The position numbers and the translations under genes were made by a program. This document shows positions 1 to 8,700 of a DNA stretch of 35,682 nt, in pieces; within the stretch, counting starts at the first letter, position 1; each line of letters opens with the position of its first letter. The DNA is taken from NCBI RefSeq assembly GCF_019649055.1, contig NW_026570588.1:1-35682 (forward strand), written 5' to 3'. Below the pieces are notes generated by a model, which was given only the letters and a program-made list of their open reading frames with translations, was not told where the DNA came from and ran no database searches. This DNA is from Paramacrobiotus metropolitanus. Its lineage: Eukaryota; Tardigrada; Eutardigrada; Parachela; Macrobiotidae.

Positions 1-184
1 GTTTCTCGTAACTTTTTCCGGTGAAATTTTCTTTGCAATCTGGTTTTAGATTCGTCTTCAGCGCATCAAATAACTTTTAGGAAACGAGTTTCAAGCCATT
101 TCACCACGCAGTTATCGGGACCTGATGTCAAAAATGTGACACGTTGTCAGTAGCGCAACAGGTGGCAGCTGCATGCTCCTGAAG

Positions 185-455
185 GAAAGTGACCCGATAC
201 ATGGTACCACATTCGTGTGCTGTGCAAAAGCAAGAACTTACTCTTTCGCGACGCATTTTGTGAAACGCGTTTATGCGCGCAATATCCGGTTGGAACGTTT
301 GCACAAGCGGGCTTCACCCCATGGTATACGAATCATTTGGTGCAGGATGCAGAAAAACGATGCCGAAAAGAGCTTGGGAATGCGCGAATGGGAATGTTTT
401 CGTGCATCTACCCGGATTAGCAACCATGTATACATGTGTCGGGTCAGTTTTCCCT
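185..455. repeat. Foldback repeat family R1, compact palindromic copy
   Basis: The left arm (about 185-300) starts with a terminus close to GGCCCGGTACATGGTACC and runs through an ATTCGTGT motif, a CTTTCGC-type motif and TGCGCGCAA. The right arm (about 318-455) reads the same landmarks in reverse complement, ending near ACCATGTATACATGTGTCGG. The landmarks match the larger palindrome at 14425-15130 and single arms elsewhere. I see no coding capacity beyond chance ORFs, so this looks like a non-autonomous foldback or MITE-type element. Confidence 0.65.
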
Positions 456-1055
456 ACATAAGCTGAATGTACGCTTCCCACACCCACTTGGATTCGATTT
501 TGTAACTTTTTTTACTATATGATTATCTAACAATTAAAATTAAAAATTGGGAAGCGGGAACAGCCGCCGATCGGTTTCTGATTAACAGAATGTAGAGGAA
601 AAAGTTCTCCACGAAACTGCATTTCTTTTCTCAGGATTAAGTGAAAACATCAGGGAAAACGAAGAGAATAAAAGCAGGTAATTCTTTATTCAATTACAAT
701 GAAACCTTATCATTCTCGACACATCCTCATACAGCTTGGAACACAGTTGCGTACCCTGAAGAGTCACAACCAGTTACAGACAAAGATGACCTCTTTAATT
801 CGTCTTTGTCTGGCTAATGCACATTGACCTTTATGGCTTTCGTGTAAAGCTCAGAGTTTCCTACAAGGAATTCCCATAAAGTGCAGCGCAATTTCAACTT
901 AGGAAACCTAAGAAATCTTAGAGACCATGAGCGAAGTGCAGACTGGGATGATTCCAGCATCCCCATACATATGCAATTGCGCCGCAAATTACAGGCACAC
1001 GATAGTGCCGGACTTGCCAGTTCGTCTGACCTGCGAAAACTGTACAGTAACTCAC
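456..1055. other. No recognised gene
   Basis: AT-rich DNA with no ORF I trust. The stretch from about 814 continues the reading frame of the minisatellite-spanning minus ORF, but there is no supporting splice or homology signal. Further exons of the secreted-peptide gene at 1056-1161 might lie here. Confidence 0.4.
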
Positions 1056-1161
1056 CTGTATCCAGTGCCCTATCCACGGCTGGCTTCGGGTTTTGGGCAC
1101 AGGTGAAACTGCCCGGGATAAAGCAGGCCAAGCAGACAGCCACGACGAGAAGATGATCCAT
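1056..1161 (-). CDS. Putative first exon of a secreted protein
   Basis: On the minus strand an ATG at 1161-1159 opens a reading frame beginning MDHLLVVAVCLACFIPG. It has a short N-region, a hydrophobic core of about 14 residues and a plausible signal-peptidase site near TCAQ at residues 20-23, so it looks like a classical secretory signal. The frame continues through a short Pro/Lys stretch to a strong donor, ACAG|GTGAGT, at 1056/1055 (phase 1). The next exon is not certain: an acceptor-like CAG lies only about 25 bp downstream, which is too short for a normal metazoan intron, so the real acceptor is probably further on. The exon begins immediately beside the minisatellite at 1176-1343. The family is not recognised. 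The signal peptide is seen; the gene is inferred. Confidence 0.45.
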
Positions 1162-1175
1162 TCTCAAACGGCCCG

Positions 1176-1343
1176 CGCTCAAGCTCTGACTCTGACTCTG
1201 ACTCTGACCACTCAAACTCTGACTCTGACCACTCAAACTCTGACCACTCTGACTCTGACCACTCTGACTCTGACCACTCAAACTCTGACCACTCTGACTC
1301 TGACCACTCTCACTCTGACCACTCAAAGTCTGACTCTGACCAT
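1176..1343. repeat. Minisatellite, copy 1 (CTGACT/CTGACC/ACTCAAA units)
   Basis: Tandem array built from CTGACT, CTGACC and ACTCAAACT words, arranged in roughly 18-30 bp higher-order units. The left edge is GGCCCGCGCTCAAGCTCTGA, which recurs in reverse complement at the edge of the array at 19790-20118, so both arrays share an ancestral flank. The arrays give long Thr/Leu or Ser/Gly/Gln ORFs that are an artefact of the repeat. Confidence 0.9.
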
Positions 1344-2397
1344 ATAAACTTTGACTACTTGGACACTAAACCCTAAACTACTTTTTTGCTTCGAACAACA
1401 AACTCGTATTACTGGTTTACTGCTAGTCTTCTAGTCTAAGGTTGATCTGGGACTTTAACTGAAGCTTCTGATAATCTTGACTATTGACTCATGTTCTGAA
1501 AGTTTTGATCACAGGTCCACAGAGAACCGTGGAATTAACCGCTGACGGACTTCGGGACACAGCTGTATTCACAACAGTAGGGGTTTGCAGTGGAAACGCT
1601 GGGAGTGCTTGGAGAAGGTGCGAAAGACATGGTCAGCTTTATCGGACGCCTGATTGGCGGAAAGACCGGGGAAAGCCGTTCTGCCGCTTACTTGAAACGC
1701 GCATTAGTTTAGCAATAATGAAGGGAAACGCTGTTGCAGTTTTAGGCACTGTGCCGGGCAGAAGTAAATTTGGGGAAGGGAATGGTTTTGGTTATTTTTG
1801 GAATTTATAATCAGTGTTGTAATGTTGTTGAACACGGAAGAACCATGCAATGCAGTAGTAAGGGTACTCAAACATCCATTACGAGTGGATCATTTTTTAA
1901 AGAGGCCAGATCCTTTAACTTTGGGCTTCGTCTCAGCATTACATTGGGACGAAGGCTCTATAATTTTCTTCTCTTTAACTTAACACCCTCTATCTTAAAG
2001 TACCAGAAGCGTTACTTCGCGTTAGGAATCGTTTGTGCAAACTGAATAGGTCCTGCATCTGATGTGCAGGTGTCTTTTGCGGACTACTGACATTTGTTTT
2101 CAGTGGTTTTAAACTTTCTGTATAATTAACCGACTCGACTATACCGTTCGTAGGGTCTAACAGTGCAGCAAGGGCAGCCGATACTGATTCTGCATAATAC
2201 TAATCGCTGCCAAAACCTTTTGGCCAGCGCTAATGCCACTACGTAGCGTTATAAAATTCTATTGTCACTACAGCGCACTCCATAATTTGGCTAATGGTAC
2301 AGTACTACAATTGAGCCATTTAACTCTCTTTGACCCAACACTACGCATGGCTAATGCGACAAAATTACTGTATCAGTTGACTATTGTGCGTAACCAC
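1344..2397. other. No recognised gene
   Basis: Several short overlapping ORFs occur, but none has a recognisable motif or a convincing donor/acceptor pair. Words such as GCTAATG recur around 2230-2370. Confidence 0.4.
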
Positions 2398-2830
2398 TAC
2401 AAGCCCGTCCGGATGATGAGCACGATAGAGAACAGCGAAAATGTGAATTCATGGGTTACGCCAAACAAGATACTACCATAGTCCATCCAAGCACAGTCTG
2501 CTAGCTTCCTAAAATGCATTCGTGCCTGTGGGGCATGTGCTATACATACACTTTGATACTACGCAACACCACGCCACACTGTTCAACCACGTAACATGCG
2601 TTTGGCTGGCTGGTGGCCTGGTGCACGCCATATATTTCAATGCGAATAATCGTAGTTGCCTGGCGGAAGGTGGCCAGAAAACGGTCGGTGCAGTAAGGGA
2701 TAATCTAACTGCGGAGCGCATTTACGCATTGTGGCAAACGTAGTGTAGTGGCCATCGTGATAAGCGCTAACATCGCGCTTAATATGCGTTAGCTGTACCT
2801 TTACGTGCTCATTATCCGGACGGGCTTGTA
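2398..2830. repeat. Inverted-repeat element, about 430 bp
   Basis: A 27-bp arm at 2398-2424 (TACAAGCCCGTCCGGATGAT onward) is repeated in reverse complement at 2804-2830 with one mismatch. The interior holds an ORF at 2522-2743 on the plus strand with no recognisable domain. This fits a small non-autonomous DNA transposon. I could not identify a clear target-site duplication. Confidence 0.55.
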
Positions 2831-2918
2831 CGGCTCAGTTAGGAAATTTAGTCTAATTAGATTATAAAATCTTGATTAATGAATTATACGTGACACGAGT
2901 GCAATATAGAAGAACCGT

Positions 2919-3122
2919 TCAATCTTCGATGGCATCCTCTAGAAGAAGGGTGTCCTGTCGAATTTGCTCAGCATTCAGGAGAAAATTAGCTGCAAACAGG
3001 AATAGCGGCTGGCCTGTCGTGGAAGTGCGCGAACATTCTGAAAACACACACATACTGTAGTCGCCCGCACAAGTTGTCCCATTGGCAGGTCCGGCCGGAG
3101 CCTTTGCCCCGCACACACTGAG
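2919..3122 (-). CDS. Putative Cys-rich terminal exon
   Basis: An acceptor (TTTGTATTTTAG) precedes 3122 on the minus strand and opens a phase-0 frame that ends at a stop at 2919-2921 after about 67 residues. The first half has Cys spaced as C-x14-C-x6-C-x5-C, around the segment GPANGTTCAGDYSMCVFSEC. This spacing is reminiscent of Cys-rich modules such as those in ADAMTS proteins, but the resemblance is short and I do not assign the family. The second half is non-Cys and acidic at the end. A second overlapping frame is also Cys-containing, so the frame choice is not secure. The exon overlaps one arm of the inverted repeat at 3054-3197. Upstream exons were not found. Confidence 0.35.
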   Translation of the reverse strand, partial: LSVCGAKAPAGPANGTTCAGDYSMCVFSECSRTSTTGQPLFLFAANFLLNAEQIRQDTLLLEDAIED

Positions 3123-3197
3123 CTAAAATACAAACAATGTGGGTGCAAATATCGATATACCCCGCTCTAGGGAGCAACTTGTGCGGGCCGCTACAGT
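3054..3197. repeat. Inverted repeat, 23-bp arms
   Basis: The arm at 3054-3076 (ACTGTAGTCGCCCGCACAAG onward) is repeated in reverse complement at 3175-3197 with two mismatches, about 98 bp apart. The left arm lies inside the putative exon at 2919-3122. It could be a short MITE or a local template-switch product. Confidence 0.6.
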
Positions 3198-3200
3198 AAC

Positions 3201-4159
3201 ACTATCGAAGCCTTTTTTTGTGCAGAAAAGCCGACATTGGGAATATCGTGCAGAACTACACCGCACCTTTCAGAAATTGCAAAAGCTCTAATAAAAAAAC
3301 CTATTACACACAAATTTTGCTGTGAAAAAGTTCAAACCGCGACGTGTGACCTTTATATGAATCAGTCTACACTAGCCGTAATTCAGGTAGAGAATTACAC
3401 GAGCTGGTAACAGTTATGCAAAAACAAGAAAGTATCTCATCGAGACTGTCTTATAAAAGTTTCGATAACACCATTTTCTCGTTTCGGTGGGAAAATGGAC
3501 AAGGCCCTCGCTCCTACTGTACTAATATTTCTGCCATAATTGTCACTGAATCGGTTTTGCTGTTTGTAGAATCTCATGCAAGTACTGTAATAATTCTCTC
3601 GCTATTATTTACTTTTATTGTATTTATGGAGTATCTTTAGAGTAATGTTGAGTGTTCAACTGGAAGTCAATTGGAGTACACTATACTTGGAGTACATTAT
3701 GCTCTTTTCACTAGCCAAATGTCGAATAAATGAAATAAAAGTTAATGAATCAAATGTCGTTGCACGAGCCAAATTATATATAGTGATGTGCTGCCATTAG
3801 CCCAACCAAAGCCAGATTGGTAACTAATTAACATTAAAGCATTATACTGTCAAAGGAATAAATATTTACTACTAAAAGCTAGTTCTTTTAGCTCTATTTA
3901 GTTAAAATGAAATTAGTTTACCTTTTGTATTTCATTTAGTTATGCAAACGCCAAAGTCCACTAACGGGGAAACCGTAGAGTACATTGCTCCACGGGGAAA
4001 ACCCGCAAAATAAACAGAACGACGACAATGACACAAATTCAAGAAGAAATAAATACTAAGTAAATTAGCAATCCAGATGGAAAAACCAAAATTTTGCAAC
4101 ACCAGTTAAGCAAATACAAGTGCTTGTTCAGAAATCAGAATCAATCATTCGACAACAAA
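3201..4159. other. No recognised gene
   Basis: AT-rich sequence with poly-A/T tracts and a short local duplication (GGAGTACACTATACTT followed by GGAGTACATTAT near 3675-3700). The ORF at 3416-3640 (plus) ends in a hydrophobic stretch, but no start context or splice signal supports it. Confidence 0.4.
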
Positions 4160-4545
4160 TTAGACGCTAGTACGAAATGGCACAGTGGAGGGAATGCTTT
4201 CCATGAAATTCAGAAGCAATTTCTTCTGCTGTTCCGTTAACGCAATTTCTCTTCTCACTCCCTCTCCAAATCTCTGGCTTTCTAGGCTGAGGTCTGGATG
4301 CCGACGTCGAACACATCCAATATTCAGATGGTACGCACAGTCTCGCGGTGGCATAACAGCGGTTTTTCCTTTGTCGTAATTTGGCTCGGTCCTCACAAGA
4401 ATTAGATCGAGATCCGGCGTTTGCTGCGAAAACGGTGTGCGGCAGCCACAGCAGTGGTAACTAGCGTACGATCGCAAACCCCCGCCACCTTTCAAACTGC
4501 AGACCTTGAAAGGACCGACGTTTAATTCCCACGGGAATTTGTTTC
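4160..4545 (-). CDS. Unrecognised terminal exon, Cys/His-containing
   Basis: An acceptor-like TTATGTTATGTAG precedes 4545, and an open frame of about 128 residues runs to a stop at 4160. The segment SYASYHCCGCRTPF gives a C-C-x-C cluster. Further on, RDCAYHLNIGCVRRRHPDL gives C, H, C and H residues at spacing that could bind zinc. A Lys/Glu-rich helix-prone stretch follows. FLYWCH-like zinc-binding modules of MULE-type proteins are one possibility, since a transposase lies 1.2 kb away on the same strand, but I see no defining W-x-C core. No upstream exon was found. The long open frame is the main evidence. Confidence 0.4.
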
Positions 4546-4900
4546 CTACATAACATAAGATTAAGTTACACAACTACTGCAAGCCGGACTGCGAAAGGTT
4601 TGGCAAACTTATAGATTACTATGAAGCCCGTAATAAATACGAAAATTTGAAAGGTCATATTTCAAGAAAGAGCTTTGCCTTTCAACACTCAAAAGTTTTC
4701 GCACAATGACCAATAACTGTTGAATATGACCTCTCCGCTTTCATATCTTAGAAATTTACCCGGTTTTCCAACACGTTCGCTACTTACTTACTTAGTCTGC
4801 TTTTAATTTACGTAATTTTTGCTAGCAGATCTTTTGCGTGCGCTACTAAATTTTTGCTGAGAGATCTATGTTCCGTAAGCAAGATCTCGCAATCCCGCAG

Positions 4901-5145
4901 TGGCATGGAACCGCAACGCAAGGCAGCCGCATACATCCTTACCAACGAGAAGGGAAAGCGTTTGGCCACCATCAGTAAGTAAGCCTTATTTCACAAATGG
5001 TATCACCTGGTCATGTACCTGGTGGCGAACTCTCTTCGCTTTCTTCCCAGATTTCAGCAAGGTGGTATACACCCACATAAGCGAGAACGCGCTTATGTGG
5101 GTGTATAATTGCAGCACTTCGCGCTTTGCCCTCGGTGCAAATTAA
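4901..5145 (+). CDS. Small two-exon FLYWCH-like protein fragment
   Basis: Exon 1 (4901-4974) follows an acceptor-like CCCGCAG and contains ATG at 4905. It reads MEPQRKAAAYILTNEKGKRL and ends at a donor ATCA|GTAAGT. Exon 2 (5051-5145) follows TTCTTCCCAG, restores the phase (1 base + 2 bases) and runs to TAA at 5143. The spliced product is about 55 residues. An aliphatic strand with TNEKGK, a VVYTHISEN strand and a LMW-x3-C motif resemble the start of a FLYWCH zinc finger, a domain often attached to MULE transposases. The second Cys and the His pair of a full finger are absent, so it is truncated or continues in an exon I did not find. A perfect hairpin (5066-5107) lies inside exon 2. The intron is 76 bp. 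Confidence 0.4.
5066..5107. repeat. Perfect hairpin, 18-bp arms, 6-nt loop
   Basis: TATACACCCACATAAGCG at 5066-5083 is followed by a six-base loop and its exact reverse complement at 5090-5107. It lies within the second exon of the FLYWCH-like fragment. Confidence 0.9.
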
Positions 5146-5260
5146 ATAATTAGTTGATATTGATTTCAGATTTCGTTTTATTACAAGAGAAATCTACCGG
5201 GTGCGACGTCGTGATCTCCTTATTTGTGTTTTATGGGGATAACAGCGAAATAAATTACTA

Positions 5261-5375
5261 AACCTACTATGTTGTCGAGTCAACTTGGCACCATTTCGTA
5301 CAGTGAGTTATACGCTAAGCGGATACAACTCACTGTAAAAAAAGGTGCCAAGTTGACTCGACAACACAGTAGGTT
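5261..5375. repeat. Nested hairpin, 32-bp outer and 11-bp inner arms
   Basis: The outer arms 5261-5292 and 5344-5375 are reverse complements with one mismatch. Inside them, TACAGTGAGTT (5299-5309) pairs exactly with 5327-5337, leaving short unpaired joints. The whole 115 bp can fold into one long stem. No coding function is supported. Confidence 0.9.
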
Positions 5376-5600
5376 AACGTATACGACACTAAATTTTTAC
5401 GGTATTCAATCTTTTTTGAGAAATAAGACTACCGAGATTTCCTTTAAGAAAACCGAAATTAAAAATGACTTGAACGACAAACAACAGCTGTTTATGATAA
5501 GAGAGTACTGTCGCTGCACATACAGTATGTGGCGGTGACTGCAATTATTTTCGTGTAGTTCGGTGGCTCCGTGGTAAAAGCGCGTTCGTCATAGTTTTTC

Positions 5601-5640
5601 GGGACATGTACATGCTACCATGTATCGGGCCACTTCTATC
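5601..5640. repeat. R1 terminal fragment
   Basis: CTACCATGTATCGGGCCACT matches the outer end of the R1 foldback family in the right-end orientation. No arm sequence is recognisable beyond it. It lies just downstream of the MULE transposase stop. Confidence 0.45.
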
Positions 5641-5709
5641 AGGCGTATGTCGCCCAATCACTTATCATAGTAGCCCGCTCAAGCGTAATTACGAGTATTT
5701 ATCTACAAA

Positions 5710-8700
5710 TTATAGATAAATGAATGCGCATTTACCTTTCTGTTGGGACGTGGTTTGCTGTTCCGCGCCCGATGCATACGCTAAGCCGCTTAAACCAGCA
5801 ATCGCAGATGGTACTTCTTCTCGACCTTTGCGGATTGTTGCACCTTCAGCTGCTTTTCGGTCGATTACTTTACGCCGTGTTCCTTTTGGTTTGCGTCCGC
5901 TTTCTTTTGAAGTGGGGCGAACTATTTTGCGATACAGTTTCTTTCTGCTATGGAATTTCTCCAAATAATTCGGCAGGCTATCCGCAAAAGCGGCAACTGC
6001 AATCGAATGACAGCAGATGCCTTTTGTCATAAAGCGGTCACATCGGCAATCAACTTCACATGTTCCGGTCGTCCAGGTTACAATCCTTTCCACGCGATCT
6101 CTTGGCTCATCGATAGCGTAATCAACACAATTGTTTCTCTGAACTTTCGTCTTTGTCTTTTCCCGGATACGTTGCTGCTGAAGGATGTTGCGCGCAGCGT
6201 TCCAGTCCAAACGATATTCGTCTGCCAAGTTTGCTTCGACGAAACTGATAGGAAATTCAATCCCACGATTCGATGCTGCATAAGCATTCGAAGTTTCAGG
6301 TTTCAAATGCTGCAGCAAATCATTATCCGGAACGATTCCAAAAATGTCGATGTACGCTTTTTTCAGAGGATCAGGTTGGAATAGTACTGCTGTCGTGCAC
6401 GCTGTTGCATGAACGTTTTTGCGACGCAATTCACCACGCCCGACAATGCTTTCCGCCATTTGCCGTTCTTGGTGGAAAAATAATCGTTTCAGGTCACGCA
6501 CAGTTTCCAGATCAGTCAGCGTTCGCTTTGGCTTTAATTCCAGCTTTTTTCGCACCATAGAATTGGCTGTTTCGGTCGCGTTATTTTGACACAGCCTATC
6601 TCCGAATCCAGCTGGCTCGCGTGCTTCCAGTATGAGCTTATGGATGTACTTGTTTTGGACATCTGGGTCAAAGTATCGGTCGGTAAATCCTGGGTGCCGC
6701 GCTTCCCAGACGTGTTTCAGAACGGCAAGTTGTTCGTAAAATTCGCGGGTGGACGCAGCATCAATGAGGCCTTTAATAAAGGTATTCTGGTTCGGCCGCA
6801 CAACGCCGAAAATATCGTTAACGGTCTGTTGCAGATCATCTTCGGCACAGTAAGAAAATTCGTTTGCGAGGAGCCTCTTCAAGTTTTCCTTAACATGCAG
6901 CACACACAGCAGGTGCTTTGCTTGGGGTATGATGTCCCTAAAGCATAATCATGAATTATTGTTCGATAATTCGTTATTGTCCAATAATCCGTATATACTG
7001 TTGCCTTAATTTAAGCGATCACACCGTTCACACCCTTCTACACCACTTCTGCTGTGTGCTGACCCTGCTCAACCTTTGCGCACCTATTTTACTCTTGTTA
7101 ATTCTGTTTAGTGGCATGGGGTAGGGATGGGATAAGGAGAAAGCCGAAACGGGCTCGATGAACCGTCACGCTATGCGCAAAGTGCGTTTTTGTTTTTGCA
7201 TATGCAACATGCTGACAGGAGCATTGTGAGATACGTTTACAATAAATTCGGCTGTTAGTCGCATTCAAATCATGCACGGTATGTTATCGGCATCCAAGAG
7301 TGTTCGTACACAAGGTAGTCCGCGCAAAAAGTGATGCACAGAGTGAGACGTTGAAATAACCAAGTAAAAGGCTGTGAACACCTTTAACTGAATATTTTGC
7401 ATCTTTGACCAAACCGCGCCCATAAGAGTATGAAAAGTACCAGTATGTTCGGATCTCTTTGTTACTGAGTAAGCATTGCCTATAAAGCAACACGCTGGTA
7501 TCGAAGTGCCAGTAATTAATCTATCTCTGTAATATGGTGCAGAATTCTTTTCCGACCTTTCTCCGGTCAAGCTGCTGCGATGGCGGCGGGCAAATGCTGA
7601 CCAGAAGTTTCTGGTGCAGAGCATCGCCTGGGACGGCTATTACTCGCAGAACGCTGCAGTGACTGGCTTTTTGTTTCCAAGCCACCTGCCTATGTACCAG
7701 GTTACCGGCGAATTCTAACGTCTAAGGCAATGGCTTTGATACAGTCAAGAACTGCCACTGAAATCCGCTTCCGCGGTCAGAGTCGCAGACTCAGAAATTT
7801 GGCTCAGGTTCAGGGCAATTTAACACTTTGATAGCTCAGGGAAAAGCGTAGCTTGACCCTGCAGAAATCTCGGTTTCTTTAAAGAAAATTGGATTTACGG
7901 TACCAGAATTTCACGAAGATGCGAAAAAAGCTTGGTGTTCGTACGTTAACAATGCTTCTAAGAACTTCTTAGTAAGAAGTTCATGAAACCTAAGAAACCC
8001 AAGAAGTAGAACACGATCCTGTGCACAAGGATAAGTACACTGCACCCGTTAGTCAGTTACTATACAAGAAGCGTGGCTCTCCAAGTCGAAGTGAGTTTGC
8101 TTGCGATACAGCAACTGCACCTCTCGAGGTGGCTTCGCGAACCATATCTGTAGGCGTGGCCATTGTGTACAGCCACCTCTGCTGATGAGTAATCGCACCA
8201 TAGCGAAATTCGCTTCGTATACGAGGTCCACTCTAGAAATTTGTGCGTCCCGAAACCTATTCTGATACTGGTTACGTGTCGTCTCTCAATGGTAAAAATG
8301 CCGAAAATTATAAAACCAAACTCTCATTTCAACGCGCAAACAGTTTCTGGTCAGGGTTTCAAGCTAAGAGTGAATAGCATCAGGCCCACGACAAATTCAG
8401 ATTGAATGGCAAGGAAAATTTCACGGACAAAGCAAGTTTACATTTGAAAAATTGAAAAAGTGCAGGTTGACGGCAATCTAGCTGCTATATTCACAACCCT
8501 GCTCGCATCACACGGGCAATACGGTGCATTTTGCGTTATGAAAACCTATAACGCACACCGCGGCGGACTGCACCGCGTTAAGATTATGATGTCCGCAAAA
8601 GTTGATCTGTTTTTCGGTTCCTAACAGTGCGTGACCTTAAGAAGTTTGCATTTTACCATAGTTGAAGCTGTTCTTGCAAGCTATGGCTAGGCAAAGCGGA

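Noticed and set aside
1030-1055. A 25-bp intron (GTGAGT...TTTTCGCAG) in the secreted-peptide gene
   Set aside because: Far below the smallest metazoan introns seen here (76 bp), so the apparent acceptor is probably chance.
814-1326. Minus ORF of 170 codons starting with Ser/Gly/Gln repeats
   Set aside because: The repetitive part is the minisatellite read as protein. Only the signal-peptide exon starting at 1161 looks real.
5565-5600. A-box-like GGTGGCTCCGTGGTAAAAGC
   Set aside because: No B box and no tRNA fold follow; not enough for a tRNA or SINE call.
5720-6948. Several plus-strand ORFs of 80-144 codons
   Set aside because: They are antisense shadows of the second MULE exon, which carries clear catalytic and SWIM motifs.
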